A stretch of 64,000 bases of DNA from Flaveria trinervia (Eukaryota; Streptophyta; Magnoliopsida; Asterales; Asteraceae), in contig JACCIX010001058.1 in assembly GCA_025506515.1 (NCBI GenBank), positions 62,001 through 126,000 on the forward strand. The letters are read 5' to 3'. Position numbers and translations under genes: made by a program. The notes below the pieces were generated by a model, which was not told where the DNA came from, did not search any database, and was given only the letters and a program-made list of their open reading frames with translations. Shown here one piece after another: positions 20,934 to 32,281 of the stretch (positions are counted from its first letter, which is position 1; every line of letters starts with the position of its first letter).

Positions 20934-23900
20934 TTTGCAAAATAGTATTAAGTTTTAAAAATGTTTTTAACATGTTTTTCTTTTTGTTTCAGTTAGGAGA
21001 TATTTTTTTAATGATGTTGATGTGGAGTTGTGACGTAAATTTTAGTTATTTTTATTTTTAATATAATTAACATGTTTTTTTATTTTATTAATATAATTAT
21101 ATATATATTAGAAATCATGACACTCACATCTTCTTCTTCGTTTCTTTCTTAACAAAAAGACTCGATTCAATGGTTTGATGATACAATTTGAAAAAAATAT
21201 GCATAAGTGACCTAATTAGAATATTTTTAAAATTTGATTAATATTTTGTGACATTTTCTCTTATGTGAACATTGTTTTCGCTTTTAAAAATAAATAAATA
21301 AACATTGTTTTCCTTCAACTAATCTTAATAGCCTTAAACAACTTTAAATTTACCGTCACCTTTTTTTGGCCTATGTTATTGTCCAAATATATACATTGCT
21401 ATTTTTGAAGGTTCGTGCAACCGATTGGTCTAGGGAGTCACATGTTTTAGGATCTAGCAACGTTTGAGATGTGGGTGTTTTTAAAGTCGCATAATCATGT
21501 GGGTGCATAAAACTAGACATAACTTAAGCCTTAAATGTAGTATGGTCCTTTTGGACTCGATTAAAGTGCACATGTTGCCTTACTTGTTTTTGATTGCTTA
21601 TTTATAACTTAATAAAAACAACCACACTATATACTCGCGATGTGACAGCTTTGCTTCGCCTTTATGAATTAGATTAATAAAGTTAAAAAAGAAATTAACA
21701 AATGGTTAACACGTAGAAATTGTTTAAATGTCTTAATGAACTTATGAAGATTAGATACTTTATAATTATATGAACTTTTATAGTACTGATAACACTATCT
21801 TATGAAAATACAAAACTCTTAATTTTTTTTCTTTTGAAACCAACTCATTAATCTTACTTTCACACTAAAAAGGGTTACATAGGTTATGGACTCGGTTATT
21901 TTTCACCGTATGTTAAGGTGGTCAAGCCAATTGTAAGATGATATTATAGCTATCGAAATCAATAAGATTTTCTGCGTGTTAAAAGAGTCAGGAGAGAAGA
22001 ATATCGCATTATTGTGTTTTTAACGTTTAAACTTCAAAGATACTTTGTAAAGAAGTTATCATTTAAGAATTAAGCTCCATATTCATATCATTTGCATTGT
22101 TACGTTTTATTTTGGTAAATTATTTGACGTGTAGTAGTGATTTTTTGTAAAATGTTTTATCACTTCCTATTGTATTTCAAGTGATTATATTTTTGGTATT
22201 TTACTGTATAATTGAAGTTGAGTGAAAGTAATGTGACTGATATGATTGTCCAAATAAAAATATTGCGCGGTTGATAAAGAATATCATCTGTGAGTTCATA
22301 ATTCTCTTGCAAAATTTATTTTATATAAAATTACAAATATAATGGTGAATGTTATAAACTTGAAGTAATACTCGCGCTTCGCGGCGGATAACTTCATTTT
22401 TAGTTGTATTGAAAACGGTAACATCTTAATTAACTTTGACCGAATGAAATTACTGCGTGATTTATACAAATAGCTATAAATATTTATATAAATATATAAA
22501 CATGTTATTCGTACAACAAATAAGCTTTAAAAAATAAATCAAATATTAAGTTTACCATGCAACTAAAATAAAAGTTACACATGACTGTGACAAGAATTTT
22601 TCATGCCTATAGAAGAGACAATACATAACATGTAAAACAACTTGATTTTAAACAAACTTATGTTGCAATGCAAGAAAAGCCAAAGAAAACATATGTATAT
22701 ATATTTCGTAGAGACACAATTCACAACCTAATAACGAAAGACTTAGAAATTATATTGTAATTATATTAGGAAAAAGAAGAGAACAAATTAACTAATAAAT
22801 ATATATAAGAAAGTCGCAAACTAAAATTATTTAAAATCAATTCTTATCTTCATAATGAGAGAAACAATTTTTTTTAGTAATTCAATTAATTTATTTAAAA
22901 AGAAATTAGGCTATCTATCAAGTTGTTTCTAATCATTCTATTTTATATAGTCAAGATTAAGAAGAAGCAAAAAATTAAGAAAACATGTAAGCCAAGAAAG
23001 TAATTTGGCGACCACTTTTCACCTCTGCATAAGAAATTGAACAATATGCTTTAGCAATAGTATATTATTGTACATTGTATATATGTATAATATATTGTAA
23101 AACTAAAAAATACATTTTTATAACAAATTAATATGTAAAATTAAGTTATATTATAAAGGAAAGTTTATAATATAAGAGCGATAAACATATAAAATTGTGT
23201 TACATCACAAAATCAAACTGTTGTTCCCTTAATTTAAGTATAGGTTTTGCTATATTTTTTTCTTTTAAAAATCAATTTTCTTTTAAAAACATCTATGTGT
23301 TTTGTGTATAACTTACATGACTCTTATTTCACGTAATTATATATGTACCTTGTGTAGTTATCATATAGCTCGAGTAATTAGTATTACGTGTAATCATAAA
23401 CATTAATTGTGTAACTATAAACATAACTTGAGCATTTTTCATATAGTTTGAGTAATTATGAATCTTCTTTGCATAATTGTGTTGTATGTTCATGATTTTT
23501 GTTTCTTTCTCCGTGTTAAAACTTTGAATCTTGTTCGATAGATGTTCACTAATCTATAAAATTTTAGTTTTCTATGACCCGATATAATATATCCATCAAA
23601 CAAAAGATACCAAATAGTAACCGAACCAAACTTGTACTAATAGTCAACCAACCAAAACCGATTGGTCAAAAAATATCCTATAACCATAAATTTCAATTTT
23701 GATCGTTTAGGGCTTAAAACCAAACCAACCATAGTGTGAACATCCTTATACAAATCTATCATATGTTGTAGTCAATTGTAATATTTATGGCATTTTAACT
23801 ATATAGAATTATACTAGAGTAAATTACAAATTGTGTCATTTATTAATATATAAAATTGCATAGTATGTCTTTTAGTTTTAATGATTACATGTTCTTTTAT

Positions 23901-24242
23901 TAAAAGATTTGCACATATATTGTCTTTTATACTAACTCTAATCCAAATATACAGTTAACTCCAAATATACAACTCAATTATGTACCCTTACATATGAGAT
24001 GTGTTTTTGTCATTTGCTTTTCATGTGTAGTATTTAAAAAAATCAAAATCAAAATGTTATATGAAAAAAGTTTAAAAGATATCGGATTGTTGTGTAAGTC
24101 GGTGAAACCAATCTTTCTTAGCGTGTTTTCATTCGACTAGTCGTAAAAAATTTACTGACAGGAATATTAGATAATTTTACTAAAGTAAGAAGTTAAAGTT
24201 ACAAATCAACTACAAGATCCGGAAATTAACAATAAACACAAA

Positions 24243-24345
24243 GTAAATATTCGTAAGTACTTTATCAACTACTCACGCTAACAAATAACACCAAAAAATA
24301 TCTGTAAATACTTTATCAACTACTCAAACCAATAAATAAAAAAAT
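24243..24345. repeat. Two-copy tandem repeat, about 50-60 bp
   Basis: Both copies contain a TACTTTATCAACTACTCA core (24258 and 24308) in AT-rich surroundings. Confidence 0.6.
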
Positions 24346-25028
24346 AAATACAAACTTGAAAATTACATGTGATCCTTTGAATTGCTTATATAATTGCAAA
24401 AATCAAAAAATAAACTATGAGTTGTTTGTTAGTCACACAACAACATAAGCCGAAAATTCAAAGAGTAACGGATTACAAAGAGCGAATTAAAGATTTGAAT
24501 CATACCGTCATTTTTTATTCAACTTCAAGTTGTATGTAATAATACAAGTCATGAAGCACACATATACAAGTCGTCAAATCTAATTATATACTTAACTTTT
24601 TCAATATTTCGACATGATTTTTTTCGCAAGATTACTAAATTTCAACTCATCAAAATCAAGTCTCACAGATTTAAACAGGTCCGTTGTAACGCTCGGTTTC
24701 AACACTCGTTATTTCATAATCTTATTAAAAAATAAAAACTATTGTTCGATTGTCAAATGACTATCCACGTAGCATGTCCTAAGTGGTCAAAGTTTTGACT
24801 AAATATATTGGGTGGGACCAACACCCACCGACCGATCTTTTGTTGTGCATTGAAAGTGGGTCTAAACCGGACTTCGGACCATACCTCTTTCGGATATTCT
24901 TCTTTACTGGATCTTGACCTACTTTTGTGTTTAGGAATATATGACCAAACTTTTTACTTTTTATACTTTTTATTCATTTGTTTTTAAGAAAGTTAAAAAT
25001 GAATGTCTTAGCTACCATTCTCTTTTAT

Positions 25029-25435
25029 AAAATGTTTGCTTAGACTCTTAGTCATATGATCTTTATCCCGCTACAAAGCCGCTTTAATGATAAAGTTTGA
25101 GCCATAAATGTTTGTTTTGACTTAAAGTCGATTAGTCGTGTTATTGATCTTAATAAGTGTTTAGTTTGACAAAAAAGTATGTGTTCTGTTATGTTTGTTT
25201 TGAGTTGAAATCATTTGATCATTATTGGTCTTTTTAAGAAGTGTTTATTTGATAAAAAAATGCATGAGTTCTAATGTTTGTTTTGACTTGAAGTTATTTA
25301 ATTGTTATTGGTCTCTTCTATAAGTACTTGTTTACTGTGAGGAAAAGTCTAATCCATAAAATGTTTGTTTTAAGTTTTGACTCAAAATCATTTTATCTTT
25401 ATCAATCTATTCTTATGTAGAGAAAGTCTTTGACG
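25029..25435. repeat. Five diverged tandem copies of a 76-87 bp unit
   Basis: Each unit starts ATGTTTGYTT, at 25032, 25108, 25191, 25274 and 25361. Each continues with a GACTYRAARTC-like word, then TTATTGRTCT, then an AAGT(G)TTTA tail. Spacings are 76, 83, 83 and 87. There is no continuous open frame. It is an old minisatellite of unknown origin. Confidence 0.75.
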
Positions 25436-26063
25436 TCCCACTCTCGCAGCAATGATTTTCGTCATGATTATCAAGTTTTGTATTTTAGGGTTAGAATGAA
25501 TGTATCTAGAGAAACAAGTGAGGAATTGATGTACATCTAATTATTGTGATTTAAGATTGAATTAGTAAGAAAATTTGGTTTTTTTAGTGTTTGATATAAA
25601 TGATCATGAACTTTCTTTTTATTATTTTTGGGGACAAAAATATTAGTTTATATTTTACTTCTTAACACATGACTTTCTCTAGTTCTAATGGTACATATTA
25701 ATCCTTCTCTTTTATCTTAAAGCCTATAAATATTGCAATAGTTTACAACCTTACATGAAGTAGTGGTGGCACCGGTGATTTCATCTTGATATCATTCTTT
25801 TAATTACCGGATATATATAAAAGACCAATTTAGCCAAATAAATAAATAAATAATAAAATAAAAAATAAAAAAGAGGACAAAAGAAAAGTAAAATACTAAT
25901 ACCATGAAATTCCAACGACCCCAAGGGACTCTAGGCTTGCAATTTCTTTGAACGTACCACAAATAAGAAAAAAACAATGGAATCGTAAGTAGCTTTCCAC
26001 TTAGGACTGGGGCTGAAAATGATTTTATTCTACAAGCGTCACAACACCCACAACGTCGTAAGA

Positions 26064-26321
26064 TAGGGCTGGCAAAATAAGTACCTGTTTAAACACGATA
26101 AGACCTGTTTAGCAAAAGATATACATTATGTATTTTTTTACTTTTTTAAAATAATTAAAATTAAAAGTTTTGAATTTATCATTTATTCTTCTTGATAGCT
26201 AAAACACATAACTGTCAAACTCAAACCACTAAATCTAAGTGTTAAAGGTATCAATGATACTTGTGCTAATCATGTCGTCTGTAACCTATTAAACACGATA
26301 AGATACAATTTGACAGCTCTA
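26064..26321. mobile_element. hAT-type MITE, 258 bp
   Basis: The ends are TAGGGCTGGCAAAAT and, reversed, TAGAGCTGTCAAATT. They are flanked by an 8-bp duplication with one change, TCGTAAGA (26056-26063) and CCGTAAGA (26322-26329). Eight-base duplications and TAGRGCTG ends are typical of hAT elements. An AAACACGATAAGA word lies near both ends. No coding capacity. Confidence 0.8.
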
Positions 26322-26329
26322 CCGTAAGA

Positions 26330-27083
26330 ATAATAGCTTTCACCAAGAACTTCTTAGCTTTACGGATCTCAAGAGAATAAATTCAGTCAAGTACAACCGA
26401 AGGCTTCTTAATAGTAGAAAAATCTAAATCCACCGTCTTTTCAATGCAATACCATGAACTATTAACAATCTCACACGCTCCAAAAAAGTTAGATTGGTTG
26501 ATTCAACCTTTTTATCACAATAATGACATAAAATAGGAGCATCAATACCTCTTTTGTCCGGACCAACACTCGAGAGGAATACGATCTAAAATAATCTTCT
26601 AAGCAAAATGTTAACTTTTGGCATGAAAATCGATTCCATTGAGTCAAAACCATCCCAACAGAAAGCGTTTTGTTGTATATAAACTTTGGAATGAATTTAC
26701 TAAAAAGTTACAAGAACCTGATCCCAATTTAAACAAGTGTTAAGTCACTTTACAATTTCTTGAAATTTTTAGTTATGTAACATATCAAGTCCATCCATGA
26801 GAATGTTCAAAAATTGTTGTACCCTAGGCGAATAGAATAAATAGGCTTCTATTGTGAGAAATCTATAATATTACAATAATTATCATACTAATAAACAAAA
26901 GTATTGTAACAATATAATCAAATTATTTAAACGAATCATGAGACTATCCTAACGTTTTTTAAATTGTTTTAAATTAGACAAATGGTAATGGATTAAAGTT
27001 AAATAAAATTGTTAATGATCCTAAGGTTCAAGAGGCTAAAAATATAAAATTATAATTAGGTTTGTTAAGGAGCTTGTTATAGT
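26330..27083. other. Intergenic DNA without recognised features
   Basis: AT-rich. Fragments such as 26400-26830 have a more even composition, like decayed coding sequence, but I could not identify any domain. Confidence 0.4.
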
Positions 27084-27375
27084 TTTTTAAAGAATAAATG
27101 TTATTTTCTTCCCTGATGTTTTTTGAATTTGCTATTTTAATCCAAATTTTTTTTATCATTTCAGTCACTGTAGTTTATCAAATGTTGTCATTTGCATTCA
27201 CTCCACTAACTCCATTAGGATCTCCCATTAAATATGAGGGTTATTTAGTCTTTTTCAACACCCTAATTATCCAATTAAAACAAAATATTCAATTAATATT
27301 TAATTAAAACTAAAAAACATATGAAGCGACTAGTGAAATCGGGTGCTTCGATTTAAAAGTCTCGATTAACTCTAA

Positions 27376-28098
27376 GGTGATGTTTATTTTTCTGCAAAAA
27401 AACGTATGCAGTCTGCGGACCACATCTGCAAACATTTGCAACAGAAGAAGTGGACCAAATATTTGCAGTCTGTAAGAAAATAACTGTTTGTTTTTAACAT
27501 CTGCAGAATGTTAAAATAATTTCACAACCAACATGGGGGAGGGGGTCAGCAAGGCATGTGAGGGGTGGGGGAGGCGGTCGTAGGTGGGGAAGGTGGTCGG
27601 CGGCTGGCAGACGCAGGTGGGGGGAGGAGGGGAGGCTAGCGCAGGTGGGGAGAGGGGGGCGGGAAGCGGGCACAGGTGGGTGGAGGTGGGAGGTGGCCGG
27701 CGGGCGTAGGTGGGTGGAGGGGGGAGGGGGGCGTAGGTGGGAGGAGGTGGTGGGGGCGCAGGTGGGGGGAGGGGGGGGCGGTTCGGCCAGTGGAGAGGTG
27801 GGTCGGCGGCGGTTCGACATGTGGGGAGGTGGGGCAGTAGTGGGGGAAGGTGGGGGAGGTGGGGCAGCCGGATGAGAGGAGATGGGGAGGTGATAATGTA
27901 TTGAGAAGTTGAGAAGATGTTAAAAGACCTCAGAAGTGGTAAGTCCACATCTTCTCCATGCAAACGTCAAGAAGACGTTTTTTTAATGAAACATCTTTAA
28001 AAAATCAAACAATCTGCGCACTCAAAACCTCTTCCCGCGTATGTGTGCGCGCATATGAAGAGGTGGGGAAGACCTTTTGAAGAAATACAAACATCACC
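27376..28098. mobile_element. Harbinger-type (PIF/Tourist) non-autonomous element
   Basis: The ends GGTGATGTTTATTTTTCT and, reversed, GGTGATGTTTGTATTTCT are flanked by TAA on both sides (27373-27375 and 28099-28101). The TAA/TTA target is the hallmark of PIF/Harbinger. Subterminal words also mirror each other (AGAAGTGGACC against GTCCACATCTTCT). The middle is the G-rich minisatellite. It lies inside the long-TIR element. No transposase. Confidence 0.8.
27533..27890 (+). repeat. G-rich minisatellite
   Basis: Degenerate units of the type GTAGGTGGGGGAGG / GCAGGTGGGGAGAGG are repeated for about 350 bp with almost no C on this strand. Many runs of three or more G lie close together, so G-quadruplex formation is plausible. 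It opens long Pro-rich and Gly-rich frames on both strands that I do not regard as genes. Confidence 0.9.
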
Positions 28099-28101
28099 TA
28101 A

Positions 28102-28349
28102 AACATGTTGTTCAATTGAGGTCTGTTGTGAAATTTCAATTATTATTCATGTTTTGTTCGAAAGTACACCCTTGTTCGATTGAGATTTATTGTTGTCACA
28201 TTTTGTTTGATTGTGGTCTATTGGTGTCACGTAACGTGACAATATCATATCTCAATCAAACAAAACGTAACAACAGCAGACCTCAATCTCACGGTAGAAC
28301 TCAATAGAATAAATGTGCATTTAAAACACAATATCAAGATTAATTGAAT
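28102..28349. other. Inner sequence of the long-TIR element with inverted words
   Basis: Contains imperfect inverted repeats (TTGTTTGATTG against CAATCAAACAAAA) around a near-palindrome GTCACGTAACGTGAC at about 28226-28240. Origin unknown. Confidence 0.5.
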
Positions 28350-28622
28350 CTAAAAAATATACCCTTGAAATTGACTTCGATTTGCTCCCTTCGAATCATT
28401 TAAATTTTAACAAAGGCTTTGTATCGATCCAGAAAGAATAAAGTATTCTCAAAAATCTTAATTGATACGACATGCTATTTTTTCCATTCATTCCCTTTCA
28501 AGATCAAGCGTGATCTTCCAAACTTTACCGATGGTATGGATGAATCCCTCGCTTCATCTAAATGTGTAAAAGATCCTAGCCGCACTTAAAAGTCGAGTAC
28601 TCTACCATTGAGTTAGCAACCC
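28350..28622 (-). other. Nuclear copy of plastid trnK-UUU 5' exon and intron start
   Basis: On the minus strand, 28622-28586 is the 37-base first exon of plastid tRNA-Lys(UUU): GGGTTGCTAACTC, then GGTAGAGTACTCG, ending ACTTTTAA. At 28585 it continues as the group II intron, starting GTGCGGCTAGGATC, through text I recognise from the trnK intron upstream of matK (GAAGCGAGGGATTC, GGTAAAGTTTGGAAGATC, AAATAGCATGTCGTATC). From memory the exon differs from the plastid form by two transitions. The left edge, about 28350, is approximate. It is not expressed as a tRNA, because the second exon is absent. Confidence 0.8.
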
Positions 28623-28677
28623 AAATAGAAAAACGGTATGTAGATACACTATCAGAATAAGAAAAATGATTAAATCT

Positions 28678-28781
28678 AAAGCATTAATTTATGAAATAAA
28701 AAATATAAAAAAATATTTCTCACTAGTCTTAAAGCATTAATCTACAAAATAAAAAATTATAAAAAAATATTTCTCACTAGT
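28678..28781. repeat. Two-copy tandem repeat, about 50 bp
   Basis: Copies at 28678-28727 and 28731-28781, both from AAAGCATTAAT to TTTCTCACTAGT. The second copy runs directly into the right arm of the long-TIR element. Confidence 0.8.
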
Positions 28782-29032
28782 CGCTTCATATGTTTTTGTT
28801 AATTTTAGTTGAATATTAATTAATTAATTTGTTTTAATTTGGATAATTAGACTTTTGAAAAATACTAAAATACACTCATATTTAACGAAGATATTAACGA
28901 GTTAGTGGAGTGAATGAAAATGACAACATTTGATAAATTAAAGTGACTCAAATGACAAAAAAATATTTTTGGATTGAAATGACAAATTCAACAAAACGTT
29001 AGGGCCGAAAATAACATTTTACTCTTTTTAAA

Positions 29033-31231
29033 TATACATAAATATACTAGAAAAGTATATTATACATAAATATACTACAAAACGTCAGGGCCGAAAATAA
29101 CGGGACGATATTTTATATCCGACACGTGTTTCTAGTTTTTGTTATTATTGTAACAATTTTACAAAAGTATATTATATTTTATCTAAACTAAAATTTAAAA
29201 CACCAAATAAATGTTATTGCATGATGACTTATACATTTACGCATTAACTTATTGTACCTCACAAAAATACTGATCGGTTCAACAAAAAATTATACCAAAA
29301 TGTTAAAAAAATAAAAAGGTTTTGTAGTCTCAAAAAGTTTTTGAATAAGATAGATAAAAAGATATAACTAAAATCTTAAAAAATTAAGTTTTTTTGGTTT
29401 ACAAGTAGACAATGTAAAATTTTATGTAAGTTACAGTATGTGTAAGGTTATTATGTAACTAATTGTAAGGTAGAATCCGTAAATACCGTTAAAAATACTA
29501 TTTTATCATCAAAAGTGGTTGTATCTTATGCATTGACTAAGACAATTGTTCATAATTTTATGGTATTTTAAAATCTCCAACTCGTATGCTTTATATATAG
29601 TATAATATAAATCTTTTTAAAACAATTCGAGCTCCGAGTAGACTGAGCACCGGATGGTTCTCATCCTGCCGGATGGTTCTCATCCTGCCGGATGGTTCTC
29701 ATCCTGCCGATGGTTCTCATCCTGCCATCCATATAACGTATGAATACATGAAATTCAGTGAAAGAAAGTTAAAAAATATATAGCAAAGAATATAGATGAT
29801 CAACCATGTTATCAAACAAAAGAAAGAACAATGTAAGTGACGCATCCGATACAAGATTAGTATTACGTAAAAAAGTGTGTAAAATTTATGCAGAGTGCAT
29901 TTAAAACAATTATAGATAGATATGTAATAAAGTGTGATGGATATACGGGTTAAAATTGCATTGTGTATCACATTAAGGCAATATGTATAAATGTTTTTGT
30001 AATTTTCACGATTCTTTACTTGAAATTAACTACATGATATATACATCTCTCGTAACGATAGGACTAATTTTTTTACATGTCTTACTAATTATAAAAGCAA
30101 AAATCATTATAGTTTTAATTAGTACAATAATTTTATATGATTAGAAAAAGGCTTACTAATATATAAAAAGAAAGTACAGTATGTACTACATATTTATTTT
30201 TGACAGTGACAAAAGTTTAATAACTGATTAAAACCTTCATCTAAAAAAGTGACATTTAAGAATCAGAATAATTATAGTTATACACAATTTTATAGGTTTT
30301 TATCCCCACCAAAGCATGTCAGATAGTGTTGCTTCGTATATGATTAAACGTTCAAGTGTTATGATAGATAAAATGTATAGATTTACAAGATTCAAGGGTG
30401 TGTGAGTTTATCATTTTACGAAGAGTATTATTGATAACCGAGTTTCGCTATTGTTTGGTATTTTTTCCTATGAGAATTCTAATTTTTCCTCATTAATGAA
30501 TACATTAAATTCCAATTCATATTGAGAAATATTAGAGTTACCTATTCGATAGTCCTATACTTTGCTAAAATTTTAAATATACTCAATTTAATTTATTGAA
30601 TTAAAACAAGTTACAGAATGACTGCTGTATCTTTATCTTCTACTAGACTTTGAAAATGTATTAAAATTTTATATTTACCCATATTCAGCTGGTTTTCTTT
30701 TGTTACATTTACATTTTCTGTTTTTTTAATTAAGATAGGTTGTTGATTGTCCTTTTTTTGTGTTTTTACTAAGTTTTTTTTTCATTCTTTCATTATCTTT
30801 TCGTCTATGTTTAGTCTAAATTTTTATCAATAACTTTTTAGTAATAATCATAAAATTATATATAATCGAAATCATAAAAATGGATACCAATCTTCAAATT
30901 CGGAAAACAAATGTCAAGTTTTTGACCCAAAGTTTGAAACCTTATAGAAAAGGCTGGAAATACATAATTTCTCCTATAAGGGAGTATTTGTCATTAATGA
31001 CATGTTTGCTAAGTTTTTTTTAGAGTTTACTTAAGAAAATAATAGAAATGAAACATTTATACATTTTATTTTCTTTATTTTCATTTTATTATTATTTATT
31101 TTATCTGGTCTTCACTTCCCTTTTATTTGCGAGGACTGATTTTAGTTTTATTTTTCTTAAACTTTTTTTTCCCTTTAAATAAACTCATGGATGTATTCAT
31201 TTTTCTTCTTTTTTCTCTCTGAGTTACATGC
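29033..31231. other. AT-rich intergenic DNA
   Basis: No genes recognised. It contains a fragment of the long-TIR end (29080-29100) and a four-copy tandem repeat listed separately. Confidence 0.5.
29650..29724. repeat. Four tandem copies of a 19-bp unit
   Basis: The unit CCGGATGGTTCTCATCCTG is repeated four times, the last copy lacking one G. The copies are nearly identical, so the array is young. Each unit has a short inverted pair (GGATG and CATCC). Confidence 0.95.
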
Positions 31232-32281
31232 TTTTTTGGTCCCTAGTATTATATTATTTTGTCATTTCAGTACTTGTGTTTTACTTTTTGCGGTTTCAGT
31301 ACTCGTGTTTCAAAAAAGTCATCGAAACAACCGTTTCATTCAAATCCCTAGATAAAGTCCGTTAGCACCACGGGTAAAACCGTTATTTCCTTTATTAAAT
31401 TGCTATTTTCATCCCTGGTTTTATATCATTTTTGTTATTTCAGTACTCGTGATCAATCACATTCACGTTCATTCTTTCTTTTTCTTCAGCATGATTCTTT
31501 CTTCTTCTTTAACACCACTAATGATAAATTAAGTATGATTATTATCTCTATTTGATTTTAAAACTTTCAAAAACAATGGCAAGTTGTTCGTTTAGTTTGT
31601 TGGTTAGGTTTTTAATTTCTCTATTGCCTAACTCGTTTTCAAGACTGGTTTCATAAGTCTTTTGCATCAGTTTTTTGTTTTTGTTCTTATGTGGTTTTAC
31701 CCTGCGTCTACGTATGTGACTTCTTTTTCTTTTCTTTTTTCGCTTTGTGCCTTTATCGTTGCTCCTTTCATTTCCATTAAGAATTCATCAAAACACTTAT
31801 CAAGGCAAAAAATCGCCTATGGTGAAAAACTAAGACGATTCCTCACGTATAAAGTTCGTTTTTATTATTAACTAGCAAGTTCACAATCGTATGATGCCAT
31901 AAATAAATCTCATATTACAAATTAAGAAAATTTATTTACACTGGAATATATTATAAAATAAAAAAAAAACTTATACAATCATATTCACTTTAATAACTAG
32001 TTAAAACACTGACATCTACAACAACAAAAACATATTTAACATTATAGATATATTTGATCGCGAGTTTTGAAATAATAAAAATGATATAAGACTAGGGACG
32101 AAAATAATAGTTTAATAGAGGAAATGACAAGTTTACCCTTGGTGATAACAGATGTTATCTAGTAATTTGAACGGAATGCCTGTTTTGGTGATTTTTTGGA
32201 AACGGGATATTGAAAACCGCAAAAACTAAAACGTAAATATTGAAATAACAAAAATGACATAAAACAAAAATACCAAAAAAT
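31232..32281. mobile_element. Inverted-repeat element, 1.05 kb, non-autonomous
   Basis: Arms of about 220 bp (31232-31454 and 32056-32281) are inverted copies with moderate divergence. Shared words, one arm reversed, include TTTTTGCGGTTT, ACTAGATAA/CCTAGATAA, TCCCTGGTTTTATATCATTTTT and GTTATTTCA. Arms of this length suggest a MULE-type element. No convincing target duplication is seen. A 69-codon open frame inside (31662-31871) has no recognisable domain. Confidence 0.7.

Larger units (their letters stand above)
20934..26055. other. AT-rich intergenic DNA
   Basis: No gene and no recognisable element over about 5 kb apart from the minisatellites listed separately. Short GC-rich words such as CTCGCGCTTCGCGG (22370) stand out but do not identify a family. 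Confidence 0.5.
27092..29024. mobile_element. Long-TIR element (MULE- or hAT-like) carrying plastid DNA
   Basis: Arms 27092-27336 and 28774-29024 are inverted copies of each other over about 245 bp. Both begin, read inward, with a GARTAAAATGTTATTTTC-like end and finish with CATATGAAGCGACTAGTGA. The flanks are TTTTTAAA on both sides (27084-27091 and 29025-29032). The inner part holds a nested Harbinger-type element, a piece of plastid trnK-UUU and a short tandem repeat. Without the nested element it would be about 1.2 kb. No transposase, so it is non-autonomous. Long arms suggest a MULE, the 8-bp duplication hAT. The duplication is AT-only, so its exact length is uncertain. A further fragment of the end (GTCAGGGCCGAAAATAAC) lies at 29080-29100. 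Confidence 0.8.

Noticed and set aside
27494..27963. Pro-rich ORFs of 108 and 150 codons on the minus strand and a Gly-rich one on the plus strand
   Set aside because: They are translations of the G-rich minisatellite, open in several frames at once.
28586..28622. Functional tRNA-Lys gene
   Set aside because: Only the 5' exon and the start of the plastid intron are present.
31662..31871. Small membrane-like protein of 69 codons
   Set aside because: T-rich DNA gives Phe/Leu-rich frames by chance. It lies inside an inverted-repeat element and has no supporting context.
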